In this document: positions 1-8,254 of the stretch, one piece after another
Layout: every line of letters begins with the position of its first letter
Position numbering within the stretch: the stretch's first letter is position 1
Assembly: GCF_004962245.1 (NCBI RefSeq)
Contig: NZ_SUHQ01000001.1
Span: 6,549-70,548 of the forward strand
Reading direction: 5' to 3'
DNA: 64,000 nucleotides
Source: Mesorhizobium sp.
GTDB lineage: Bacteria > Pseudomonadota > Alphaproteobacteria > Rhizobiales > Rhizobiaceae
Notes under the pieces: generated by a model
Seen by the model: the letters and a program-made list of their open reading frames with translations, nothing else
The model's database searches: none
What the model was told of the DNA's origin: nothing
Position numbers and translations under genes: made by a program

Positions 1-1
1 C

Positions 2-172
2 CGCCAGGCAGCCGGCGAGCCGGGATTTTTGGCCGGCGTGCTGCAGTTCATCCTCGCCCACGAGCCGACGCTCATGCGGTTTGCGGAGGAAACCGGCACG
101 CCGCCGGCTTCCGTCGGCAAGGCGCTGCGGGCGCTGCCGCTTGGCAACGACGATCATGAGCATTCCATATGA
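2..172 (+). CDS. C-terminal part of a DUF3572-type small protein (5' end outside window)
   Basis: The first reading frame that makes sense at the left edge runs from base 2 and ends in TGA at 170-172, giving 56 residues that include AGEPGFLAGVLQFILAHEP and end in GNDDHEHSI. This resembles the small alphaproteobacterial DUF3572 proteins, which I recall lying close to dinB and divK-pleD in rhizobia; dinB is present 2.9 kb downstream here. The stop overlaps the next start codon in an ATGA arrangement, so the two genes are probably co-translated. No function is known to me. The family call rests on recognition of a partial sequence and on neighbourhood. Confidence 0.6.
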   Translation, partial: RQAAGEPGFLAGVLQFILAHEPTLMRFAEETGTPPASVGKALRALPLGNDDHEHSI

Positions 173-822
173 GCGACGATCCCGAGACAGCGCGCCAGAT
201 CGAGGAACTGGCTGCCGACGACCGGCCGCTGCTGGTGCTCGATGTCGACGATGTCGTGCTCGAATTCATCCGGCCCTTTCCGCATTTTCTCCAGTCGCGC
301 GGCTTCGGCCTGACATTTGCCTCCTTCCGCCTGACCGGCAACATTGCCGAGCAGGCGAGCGGCCGATTGGTCGAACAGGCGGAGGTGACCGCACTTCTGG
401 ACGAGTTCTTCGATGCGCAAGCCGACTGGCAAAGCATCACCGACGGCGCCGCCGACGCCCTGGCGACGCTGGGCGAGCGCGCCGAGATCGTCATGCTGAC
501 GGCCATGCCGCACAAGCATCGCGCGGTTCGCCGCACTCATCTCGACGCCCTCGGGCTGACCTATCCGCTTTTGACCACCGAGATGGCCAAGGGCCCGGCG
601 GTGGCCAAGCTGCGTGGCAACAAGGGCCGGCCCATCGCTTTCGTCGACGACCAGCCGAACAATCTGGTATCGGCGCGCAACTCGGTTGCCGATGCCCATC
701 TCTTCCATCTGATGGCCGACAATTCGCTGCGCGCCTTCCTGCCGCCGATGCCCGACGACATCGCGGTCGTCGAGGACTGGCGCGAAGCCACGCCGAAGAT
801 CGCGGCAGCACTCGGGCTATAA
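169..822 (+). CDS. HAD-superfamily-like hydrolase
   Basis: 217 residues with the four motif positions of haloacid dehalogenase-type phosphatases: LVLDVDDVV (Asp25 and Asp27, nucleophile and general acid), IVMLTAMP (motif II Thr), a Lys in MAKGPAVAKL (motif III) and IAFVDDQPNN (motif IV acidic pair). It is therefore probably a soluble magnesium-dependent phosphohydrolase; the substrate cannot be read from sequence. The start overlaps the stop of the DUF3572 gene by four bases, suggesting translational coupling. The stop overlaps the convergent gene on the minus strand by six bases, leaving no room for a separate terminator. The superfamily is fairly secure, the activity inferred. Confidence 0.75.
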   Translation: MSDDPETARQIEELAADDRPLLVLDVDDVVLEFIRPFPHFLQSRGFGLTFASFRLTGNIAEQASGRLVEQAEVTALLDEFFDAQADWQSITDGAADALATLGERAEIVMLTAMPHKHRAVRRTHLDALGLTYPLLTTEMAKGPAVAKLRGNKGRPIAFVDDQPNNLVSARNSVADAHLFHLMADNSLRAFLPPMPDDIAVVEDWREATPKIAAALGL

Positions 823-2312
823 CGCGTTTTCCGAGAGTGGATCGACGTCTGGTCGAGGGTCGACAGGATCGGCCGGCTTCAGCATGGCGCCGTTGACCGT
901 CACTGAACCGTCGGCCTTGGTGTTGATGACCCACTCCAACCGGCCATCCGGCAGCGTCTTGCCAAACCCTTTGACTGCCAGCACCACCGGGAAATACTGC
1001 GCTGCTTCCGGCTCGGATTTTGCCGCAGTCTGCAGGCTTTCCACGATCTTGTCGTAGCCTGCGATATCGATCGTCACGTTTGCCTCGGGTTTCATGCCGG
1101 GGAACGTCATCTCTCCTTCCATCGCGACCTCGATGTCACTGTTCTTCATCGTGCTGTGCCCGATAACGACCTTCGGCGCTTTGGCCATGAAGTCGGCCTT
1201 GATCTGATCGCCGAACTCCGCCGGCAGCGGCGGATTCTGATTGAGATCAAAGGCTTCGATCGCCTTTTTTTCGCCATGCTGTCGAGATTGATGTTGGCGC
1301 CGCCGAAATTCAGATCGATATCGGTGGGCAACAGCGCCGCACCCCAGGCGGGCACAACATGCTGGGGGATCGTCAATCCCGCAGCCTTGATCGAATAGTT
1401 GATCGCCCCGTTTTCAGCGATGCCGTCGGACCCGAAGCTGGTGCCCAGCTCCTTCGCACCGAAATGCCCTACCGGGCTCTCGACAGTGAAATCCTTGAAT
1501 CCGTAGCTTCCGTCGATCCGCTCCCACAGCGGCAGCGCGGCGAGCAAAAGCGATTTGAGCTGCGCCTGGTTGGCCTTCAGCTTGGCCTCGTCTTCATTGG
1601 CGACGGCAAATGCCAGCAGATCGAGAAACGGCTTTGTCCGCATCCCTTTGCCAGTCGCGTTCACCGATAATTCCGGCGACTTGATCGTGAGCGGGAATTT
1701 CAGGCCGCTTTTGGGGTCGTCAAAGTCAACCGCCTCGGCAAAATCGGTGACCGTCTGCGTCGCGGTGAAATCCACGCCGCCATTCGCAGCTTTGGTTGCG
1801 TTCACGGTGGCAGTGCCTGCGCCGGTGCTCACCTCCGCGCGCTGCATGGCGTCCCGGGATTTCATCGTCATGCCGGCTATCGAGCTCGTAGCGCTGGCGA
1901 AAGCCGCCAGCTCGGGATCGTAGACCCCAGCGAACTTGCCGCCCTCGATCGAGAACTGCGTGCTCTGTGGACCCTCCGGGCCGTTAATTTCGAAGGAAGC
2001 GCTCGTCGTGAAATCCCCGGAGACATCCCATGTCGCGTCGCTGCGCGGTTTGGCCAACAGGACATAGGGCGCAAAATCGAACTTCAGGAAATTCTGCTTC
2101 GGCAGCATCCCGGCAAGCGCCTTGAAGTCGAAGGCGATCTTGTATGCGTCACCTTCCACTGAGACCTTCAGGACACCCTTGTCGATCGCTTGACTACCGA
2201 CATAGCGGGACAGATTTTCGGAGAGCTGCTTCGCACCCTCGCCATCGACGGTCTGGCTGAAGGCAGGCGCGCCGAGCGCGAGAACAAACACGGCTGGCAG
2301 AACGCGGTTCAC
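817..2312 (-). pseudogene. Exported protein of unknown function, split by a homopolymer frameshift
   Basis: Reading from 2312, the protein begins MNRVLPAVFVLALGAPAFSQ, a signal peptide with an Ala-Phe-Ser cleavage region, and continues as a beta-rich domain with no family I recognise. At a run of seven A on the coding strand (plus-strand T at 1265-1271) the frame is lost: it goes on as low-quality sequence after DSMAKKRRS, while the good frame resumes one frame over as KKKAIEAFDLNQNPPLPAE and runs through VVIGHSTMKN to ENAL and a TAG at 817-819. One extra A, or a -1 slip on the A run, restores a protein of about 497 residues. The sense on both sides is intact, so this is a recent lesion, a sequencing indel, or slippage. 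It is periplasmic if expressed. Confidence 0.75.
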
Positions 2313-2414
2313 GCTGACTCTCCGTTGGCCTGAGTGGCAAAATTTGCGCCTTTTCGTAGGAAATTACCATCACAACCGCAAGGCGAGATGAAGGAGGCCA
2401 AGCAGCGAAATGGC

Positions 2415-2990
2415 TCAAAGCACCAATCGCATCAGCGGCCGGCCCGCCTTGCGCTCGACCAGCCTCTCGAAGCCGGCTTTCTCGAACACCCGCGACGAGC
2501 CGACGAACAGCCCGATCGAACGCGAATCTTTCGACAGGTCGATCGGACATGCCTCGACCAGCCGCGCCCCATTCTGGCGGGCAAACTCGATGCCGCCCGC
2601 GACCAGCCGGTGCGTCACGCCCCTGCCGCGTGCCTTGGTGCGGATGAAGAAGCAGGAGATCGCCCAGACCCCCGGATCCGTGGCGTCGGCGGGATCGACC
2701 GGCGCCGACCCCCTGCCCTTGTTGTTCCATTCGGGCACGTCGGCGCGCGGGCCGATCTGCATCCAGCCGACCGCCTTGCCGTCCTCGAATGCCAGCAGCC
2801 CGGGCGGCGGCCCGGCCTCGATCCGCGCCTTGATGTGGTCCTTGTTGCGCTCCCGGTTGCTGGCGCGGCGCGCTGCCGGCGACAGCCGGAAATGTGTGCA
2901 CCAGCAGCCGTAGCAGGCGCCTTGCTTGCCGAAAAGATCTTCGAAATCCGCCCAAAGCTCGGGCACCAGTGGCGCTATGGTCGTATTCAT
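2415..2990 (-). CDS. GNAT family N-acetyltransferase
   Basis: 191 residues from the ATG at 2990, which has a GAGAGAG ribosome site just upstream; a longer frame reaching 3089 would run into the dinB control region and is not favoured. The core shows the GNAT acetyl-CoA loop as FFIRTKARGRGVTHRLV (R-G-x-G-V type) followed by a helix and SSRVFEKAGFERLVER, the usual beta-6/7 region. An N-terminal stretch with Cys and Trp (GACYGCWCTHFRL) is typical of a subgroup of these enzymes. It would transfer an acetyl group from acetyl-CoA to an unknown amine. It is divergent from dinB across about 80 bp holding a LexA box, so it might share SOS control, but that is inference. Confidence 0.8.
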   Translation of the reverse strand: MNTTIAPLVPELWADFEDLFGKQGACYGCWCTHFRLSPAARRASNRERNKDHIKARIEAGPPPGLLAFEDGKAVGWMQIGPRADVPEWNNKGRGSAPVDPADATDPGVWAISCFFIRTKARGRGVTHRLVAGGIEFARQNGARLVEACPIDLSKDSRSIGLFVGSSRVFEKAGFERLVERKAGRPLMRLVL

Positions 2991-3048
2991 GAACTCTCTC
3001 CCGGCCCGCCGCTTGTCGTGGCGTCCGTCCTGACGTACCATTGCATTT

Positions 3049-3063
3049 GTTCTCTTTATGTTC
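3049..3063. promoter_or_regulatory. LexA (SOS) box of alphaproteobacterial type upstream of dinB
   Basis: GTTC-TCTTTAT-GTTC, an exact match to the GTTC-N7-GTTC operator known for LexA in Alphaproteobacteria. It lies in the gap between the divergent acetyltransferase (ATG at 2990) and dinB. It covers the ATG at 3058, which therefore is unlikely to be the dinB start and makes 3070 the better choice. Repression by LexA and induction after DNA damage are inferred from the match. Confidence 0.75.
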
Positions 3064-3069
3064 GCAGTG

Positions 3070-4386
3070 ATGGCGGCTCCTGTCAACAATCCCGATCACG
3101 GTTTTTGCCGCGACTGCCTGACCTTCCAGCGCAGCGAAACACGGCGCTGCGAACGCTGCGGCAGTCCACGGCTGGCCCGCCATCCGGAGCTCTACCGGCT
3201 GCATCTTGCCCATATCGATTGCGACGCGTTTTACGCGGCAGTCGAAAAGCGCGACAATCCGGCGCTGAAGGACCGGCCGTTGATCATCGGCGGCGGCAAG
3301 CGCGGCGTTGTCTCCACCGCATGCTACATCGCCCGCATCCACGGCGTGCGCTCGGCGATGCCGATGTTCAAGGCGCTCGAAGCCTGCCCGGAAGCGGTCG
3401 TCCTCCCGCCGGACATGGAAAAATATGCGCGCGTCGGCCGCGAGGTCCGCGCCATGATGCAGGCGCTGACGCCGCTGGTCGAGCCGATCTCGATCGACGA
3501 AGCGTTTCTGGACCTTGCCGGCACCGAACGACTGCATGGCTTGCCGCCCGCGGTGGTGCTGGCACGCTTCGCGCTCGGCGTGGAGAAGGAGATCGGCATC
3601 ACCGTTTCATCAGGCCTTTCCTATTGCAAGTTCCTGGCCAAGGTGGCGTCGGACTTTCGCAAGCCGCGCGGCTTTTCGGTGATCGGCGAGGCCGAAGCGG
3701 CCGGCTTCCTGGCGGAGCAGCCGGTGACGCTGATCTGGGGTGTGGGAAAAGCCTTCGCCGCCACGCTTGAACGGGACGGCATCCGCATGATCGGCCAGTT
3801 GCAGCGCATGGAGCGCGGCGACCTGATGCGCCGCTACGGCGTGATGGGCGATCGGCTCTACCATCTTTCACGCGGCGAGGACGACCGCCGCGTCCACCCC
3901 GACCAGGATGCGAAAAGCGTATCGGCGGAGACTACCTTCGACACCGACATCGCGTCCCTGGATGAATTGGTTTCGGTGCTGAGAGCACTGTCGGAAAAGG
4001 TCTCGGCGCGGCTGAAGAAAGCCGGCATTGCCGGGCGCACGGTCGTGCTGAAGCTGAAGACCCGGGACTTCAAGACTCGCACACGCAACCGCCAGCTCGG
4101 CGACCCGACCCGGCTGGCCGACCGCATTTTTTCGACCGGGCTCGAGTTGCTGCGCAAGGAGACGGACGGCACGAAATACCGGCTGCTCGGCATCGGCGTC
4201 AGCGACCTCTCGAATGACGAAAAGGCCGATCCGCCCGACCTCGTCGATATCCAGTCACGCAAGCGCGCCCTGGCCGAGGGCGCCATCGACACGCTGCGCG
4301 ACAAGTTCGGCCGCAAGGCGGTGGAAACCGGCTACACTTTCGGCAAGGGCCGCAACGCCCATCCGCCCGAGCCGATCGAGGACTGA
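3070..4386 (+). CDS. dinB: DNA polymerase IV with N-terminal zinc ribbon
   Basis: Y-family translesion polymerase of 438 residues. Residues 13-30 carry two Cys pairs (GFCRDC and CERC), a zinc-ribbon extension found in rhizobial DinB proteins and not in the E. coli one. The catalytic acids are in [11 protein letters not shown] (Asp50) and SIDEAFLDL (Asp143, Glu144); the fingers/palm motif [20 protein letters not shown] follows the family, and little-finger sequence runs to about residue 370. The start at 3070 is preferred because a LexA box occupies 3049-3063. The protein should bypass lesions and be raised during the SOS response. An in-frame ATG at 3058 would add four residues. The identification is secure. 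Confidence 0.93.
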   Translation: MAAPVNNPDHGFCRDCLTFQRSETRRCERCGSPRLARHPELYRLHLAHIDCDAFYAAVEKRDNPALKDRPLIIGGGKRGVVSTACYIARIHGVRSAMPMFKALEACPEAVVLPPDMEKYARVGREVRAMMQALTPLVEPISIDEAFLDLAGTERLHGLPPAVVLARFALGVEKEIGITVSSGLSYCKFLAKVASDFRKPRGFSVIGEAEAAGFLAEQPVTLIWGVGKAFAATLERDGIRMIGQLQRMERGDLMRRYGVMGDRLYHLSRGEDDRRVHPDQDAKSVSAETTFDTDIASLDELVSVLRALSEKVSARLKKAGIAGRTVVLKLKTRDFKTRTRNRQLGDPTRLADRIFSTGLELLRKETDGTKYRLLGIGVSDLSNDEKADPPDLVDIQSRKRALAEGAIDTLRDKFGRKAVETGYTFGKGRNAHPPEPIED

Positions 4387-4423
4387 GCACGATCCCGAAC
4401 CGAAGGTCCGCATAGAGCGGCCT

Positions 4424-4930
4424 TCAGATGCGGCTCAAATCGATTCGGCTGGTCGTCACGCTTTCGCCGGTCTTCGGGTCGACGTCGACAACGGTCAGCC
4501 GCATGCCGTCCTCACCGTTCTTCTCGACCGTCATTTGCGCCTTGCGATCGCCGTTGACGTCCTTCGCCCAACGGATGCCGAGATTGATGGCATTGCCCGA
4601 ACGGCTGCCGCTGAGCTGCGCCGGTCCGGTTCGGGATCCGACATAGGTGCCGGTGTACTTCGTTCCGCTGGACTTCAGATCGGCACTGATGGCGCGCGTC
4701 ACCACGACAAGGCCGCGGCAGGTGCCGTCCAGCGACAATGAACTCGATGTCGCGTCGGAATTGAAGCGACAGGAGACGTTCACCGTCGGCGCCTCGGTGG
4801 TGACCTTGACGGTCCCCTTCCCGGCGAAATTCCCCTGGAACGAGCGCAGAAAATCGGCATCGTCGGCATGAGCCGCGCCAGCCGCAGCCGTCAGGCAGCC
4901 GGCAAGTACAAATCGCGCGAATGATTTCAT
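4424..4930 (-). CDS. Exported protein of unknown function
   Basis: 168 residues from the ATG at 4930, preceded by a good AGGAGAG ribosome site; a start ten codons further up lacks one. The N-terminus MKSFARFVLAGCLTAAAGAAHA is a Sec signal peptide with an Ala-His-Ala cleavage site, so the mature protein is periplasmic or secreted. The remainder (GNFAGKGTVKV, SCRFNSDATSSSLSLDGTCRG with a probable disulfide, SRSGNAINLGIRWA) looks like a beta-sandwich. I do not recognise a named family, though similar proteins occur in rhizobia. It is divergent from the EamA transporter. Confidence 0.7.
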   Translation of the reverse strand: MKSFARFVLAGCLTAAAGAAHADDADFLRSFQGNFAGKGTVKVTTEAPTVNVSCRFNSDATSSSLSLDGTCRGLVVVTRAISADLKSSGTKYTGTYVGSRTGPAQLSGSRSGNAINLGIRWAKDVNGDRKAQMTVEKNGEDGMRLTVVDVDPKTGESVTTSRIDLSRI

Positions 4931-5118
4931 CAAATCTCTCCTCGTTGAGATCGGAAACACGGCACGTCCTGCAAAGTAGGCAAATACTGGGAATCAACGC
5001 CTTCCGCGGCGGCAGGTTCCGCCTTCGACATGACGGTTTTGCAACGCGCCGCTTCTGGCCCAGCCGAATGCGTCGACTAGCGGTTGCGATCACAGTCCCG
5101 GCTTGCGACATAGCGCGC

Positions 5119-6000
5119 ATGGCACCCTCACCCTCGATCCCCAAGGCCGCGTTCTGGATGGCGCTGTCGGTCGCATCGTTTCTGGCGATGTCGGTCGCCG
5201 GCCGCGCCACGACAGCCGAGCTCAACGTCTTCCAAGTGTTGGAGCTGCGCTCGGTGATCGGCTTTTTCATCCTCCTGCCGCTGGTGATGATGTCGGGCGG
5301 CTTTGCAGCGATGCGCACCGAGCGCCCCCTGGCCCATATCGCCCGCAATGTCGTCCACTATACCGGTCAGGCGGCGTGGCTCTACGCCTTGACGCTGATC
5401 CCGCTGGCCGTGCTGATCTCCATCGAATTCACGACGCCGATCTGGACGGCCATCCTGGCGGTCGGCTTTCTTGGTGAACGACTAAGCCGGCCAAGGCTTG
5501 CCGCGATCGTGCTCGGGCTGATCGGCGTGGTGATCATCGTCCGGCCAGGCATCGGCTCCGTCGAGCCGGGACATGTTGTCGTGCTGGGGGCCGCGGTCTG
5601 CTTCGGCATATCCGTGGTTCTGGTCAAGTCGTTGACGCGGACGGACAGCGTCGTGCGCATCATCTTCTGGATGCTGGTCATCCAGTCGGTGCTCGGCCTT
5701 GCCCCGGCGCTCTACGAATGGCGCAACCCGCCGCTCGACCTGTGGCCGTGGATCCTGCTGATCGCCTTCACCGGCATGTCGTCGCACTTCTGCATGGCCC
5801 GGGCGCTCGCTTATGCCGACGCGACCGTCATCTCGCCGATGGACTTCTTGCGCGTGCCGCTGTCGGCGCTGATCGGCTGGCTGCTCTACCAGGAGCAGAT
5901 CGACGCTTTCACCGCCGGCGGCGCCGTGCTGATCCTGCTCGGCAATCTGCTCAATCTGCAGAAGAAAGCGACCAAGCCTGCGGAAGTGGCAGCGTCCTAG
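5119..6000 (+). CDS. EamA/DMT-family transporter
   Basis: 293 residues from the ATG at 5119 (MAPSPSIPKAAFWMALS), with about ten hydrophobic segments in two EamA repeats; the motif FLGERLSRPRLAAIVLGLIGVVIIVRPG closes the first repeat and LLYQEQIDAFTAGGAVLILLGNLLNL the second. These are inner-membrane exporters or permeases of small metabolites; the substrate is unknown. The frame is open back to 4921, but the upstream residues are basic and unlike the family, and an ATG at 5068 is a less likely alternative. It is followed within 10 bp by an intergenic palindrome that may serve as terminator. Confidence 0.85.
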   Translation: MAPSPSIPKAAFWMALSVASFLAMSVAGRATTAELNVFQVLELRSVIGFFILLPLVMMSGGFAAMRTERPLAHIARNVVHYTGQAAWLYALTLIPLAVLISIEFTTPIWTAILAVGFLGERLSRPRLAAIVLGLIGVVIIVRPGIGSVEPGHVVVLGAAVCFGISVVLVKSLTRTDSVVRIIFWMLVIQSVLGLAPALYEWRNPPLDLWPWILLIAFTGMSSHFCMARALAYADATVISPMDFLRVPLSALIGWLLYQEQIDAFTAGGAVLILLGNLLNLQKKATKPAEVAAS

Positions 6001-6050
6001 AACATTTTGCAGCCAAGTGGAATCACTTGGCGTCGCAGAAATGCGGCTAA
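6001..6050. repeat. Rhizobial intergenic palindrome
   Basis: Perfect 8-bp arms at 6012-6019 and 6024-6031 (GCCAAGTG and CACTTGGC) around a four-base loop, inside an AACATTTTGCAGCC...GAAATGCGGCT frame. The same kind of frame recurs around 8161-8200. It lies between convergent genes, where it could also act as a transcription barrier. Confidence 0.65.
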
Positions 6051-6101
6051 GACAAATAGATAAAGCGGGATGCCCGGTTTAATTTGAACGCATCCTCGCA
6101 T

Positions 6102-6904
6102 TCAGTCGCCTTCGTCGGGTATCTCGAGGAGATGCCCGCAGGCCTTGCAGTGGACGGCGTCGGGCTCGTGCCGCTGAAGTCCGCATTGCGGGCAGGGAAA
6201 AACACCTTGGCGGGGCGGAAGAGCGCCTGCGCAAGTCTGACGAACAGCGATATGCCGATGATCATGGTGACGATCGCAGTGAGCTTGCCCGATATCCCCG
6301 GCAGGACGATGTCGCCGAACCCGGTCGTGGTCACCGTGGCGACGGTGAAATACAGCGCATCGACATAGCCTTCGAGACCGGCCCCGGTGCGGAAGAAGAA
6401 GGTGTAGACGAAACCGGTGATGACAAGGAGGAATGTCACGAGATTGATGACCGCATGGCTCGCCTCGCGCCATTTTTTGAGACCGCGCATCTCGAAATGC
6501 CGCCACAGGGAGCCGCTGCGCGACAGCGACCACAGCCGCAATATGCGAAGAAAACCCAGATTGGCGAGCGCCGAGGGCATCAGCAGCGTCAGCAGGATGA
6601 ACGCATCGACCCACGACGTCGGCTGTTTCATTAGGCGCAGCATGTCGTTGGAGGCAAGCAGCCTGGCAATCATGTCGGCGGCGACAAGTGCTGCCACCGA
6701 ATAGTCAAGCCAAAGGAAGGAGGGCGATTGCTGGATCACCGGTGTGGCGACGAAGAAGGCGATGATGGCAAGGTCGATGACGATTGCGGCCATCTGAAAC
6801 CGGAAAGCCGCCGGCGTGCGCCCGTGATAAAGCTTGCGCAACGTATCGCGCAGCCGTGCCAAGGCTGAAGGATCCTGCACTCCCTCGCTGTCTGCCGCCT
6901 TCAT
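6102..6904 (-). pseudogene. Voltage-gated-like potassium channel with C-terminal zinc ribbon, frameshifted
   Basis: From about 6904 (MKAADSEGVQD) the protein has four voltage-sensor-like helices, an S4-like stretch with spaced Arg residues (FLRILRLWSLSRSGSLWRH), and a pore with the filter TVATVTTTGFGDIV. The filter reads TTGFGD where classical potassium channels have TxGYGD. After LFRPAKVFF the good sense moves one frame over: PCPQCGLQRHEPDAVHCKACGH, a two-knuckle CxxC zinc ribbon ending at 6102. The change falls in a C3/T5 run on the coding strand (plus 6195-6202). Without correction the frame continues to 6047 as unrelated residues. One extra base, or a -1 slip, restores about 268 residues. 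The start is uncertain (6904 or 6910). Confidence 0.75.
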
Positions 6905-7006
6905 GACCATTGCGATAGCGTTCGCTGCGACGGCCGTCCAGTGGGCAGAGCAGTGGAAGCCGCCGTGGGTTGAGAACAACCGGAGAGTTTCAGACCCGGA
7001 AGGCAA

Positions 7007-8017
7007 TCAGACCGGCTTCGCCTCGATGATGCTGATGCGAGATCCGGCTTCGACAATATTCGCGACCTGAAAATCCGACGCCGCAAGCAGTAACCTAAAT
7101 TCTTCCGCCGTGCGCTCCTGCCCGCCCGGCATGACCAGCATGTTCAGATCGCCGAATTTCGCGCTGGCGCCTTCGTTGGGCGCCGCCAGAATGCTCTCAA
7201 GCACCAGCAATTTGCCTTCTGGGCGCATTGCCCGGCGGCAGGTGTTCAGGATCCGGATGTTTGTGTCGTCGTCCCAGTCATGCAGGATCCATTTAAGCAC
7301 AATCGCATCGGCGCCCTCGGGCGCCGAGACGAAGAAATCGCCGGCGACAATGTCGCATCGATCGGCCACGCCTGCGGCGTCAAAGACCGGGCCGGCCTTC
7401 GCCACGACCTGCGGTTGATCGAAAAGAATACCGCGCTGGCCGGGATTTCGGCGGAGGATTTCGGCAAGCAGCGCGCCCTGCCCGCCCGCGACATCCATGA
7501 CGACAGAGAACGGCCGGAAGTCATAGGCCGTGATCACCGCGGCGGCAACGCCACGCGACATGGCCGTCATCGCCCGGTCGAAGATGACGGACTCTTCCGG
7601 ATGCTCCGCCCGGTATTCCCAAACGCCCTTGCCATAAGCGTGGCGAAAGGCGTTTTCGCCGGTGCTGACACTGTGCAGCAGATCGCTCCATGCCTGACGG
7701 AAATAGGGTCGTCCGGCCAGAATCGCCCACGGCGCGACCGAATGCTGAACATCGGATCGCAACGCGCTGCCAACCGGAGTTAGTGAGAAGAACCGGTCTT
7801 CCGCTTCATGGAACACGCCGACAGACGCAAGGGCGCGCAGCAGCCGGTAGAGGGCCTGCGGATGGGTATTGGTCAACGCGGAAAGTTCGCCGCTGGTGCG
7901 TTTTCCGTCCTTGAGATGGTCTGCGATGCCCAGCGTGGCGGCGACGCATATCGCCTGAGATACCTGGAACCCATTGACCATCTTCTGGAGTTCGGCAGCG
8001 GCTGTCCGCTCGTCCAT
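7007..8017 (-). CDS. SAM-dependent O-methyltransferase (acetylserotonin/hydroxyneurosporene type)
   Basis: 336 residues from the ATG at 8017 with a GGGGAG ribosome site. The N-terminal winged-helix dimerisation domain (VSQAICVAATLGIADHLKDG, ALYRLLRALASVGVF) precedes a Rossmann domain with VVMDVAGGQGALLAEIL as the SAM-binding glycine loop, and the catalytic region LKWILHDWDDD with the His-Asp characteristic of plant-like O-methyltransferases. It probably methylates a hydroxyl on a small aromatic or polyene. No pathway genes adjoin it, so the substrate is unknown. Confidence 0.85.
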   Translation of the reverse strand: MDERTAAAELQKMVNGFQVSQAICVAATLGIADHLKDGKRTSGELSALTNTHPQALYRLLRALASVGVFHEAEDRFFSLTPVGSALRSDVQHSVAPWAILAGRPYFRQAWSDLLHSVSTGENAFRHAYGKGVWEYRAEHPEESVIFDRAMTAMSRGVAAAVITAYDFRPFSVVMDVAGGQGALLAEILRRNPGQRGILFDQPQVVAKAGPVFDAAGVADRCDIVAGDFFVSAPEGADAIVLKWILHDWDDDTNIRILNTCRRAMRPEGKLLVLESILAAPNEGASAKFGDLNMLVMPGGQERTAEEFRLLLAASDFQVANIVEAGSRISIIEAKPV

Positions 8018-8215
8018 GACACGCTCCCCGGCCGCCGAAAGACCCAGGGCCGGCAACTGGTATGGCGGGCCGAACTCACAATACCAGCGGCATGGTCACC
8101 GGGCAATGCCGCCGGGCTGGCGGACATGGTCGAAACAAACGGACCTTGCTGATCCCGTCAGAGCATTTGCAGCCAAACGTCTTCGTTCGACGAAAATGCG
8201 TTGAAAACCAAGAGC

Positions 8216-8252
8216 TAGAGCGCGGTTTTGGTTCGACCAAAACCGCGCTCTA
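8216..8252 (-). terminator. Perfect 17-bp hairpin after dnaE
   Basis: Arms at 8216-8232 and 8236-8252 are perfectly complementary with a three-base loop (TCG), ending three bases before the dnaE stop codon. It could terminate dnaE transcription, although no strong T-run follows on the minus strand. The sequence next to it (8161-8200, GCATTTGCAGCC...GAAAATGC) belongs to the same palindrome class as 6001-6050, so this may be a repeat doing terminator duty. Confidence 0.65.
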
Positions 8253-8254
8253 AC

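Noticed and set aside
2194..3770. Long open frames on both strands across the acetyltransferase and dinB
   Set aside because: They are shadows of the two genes, with Arg/Ala/Gly-rich nonsense translations and no ribosome sites.
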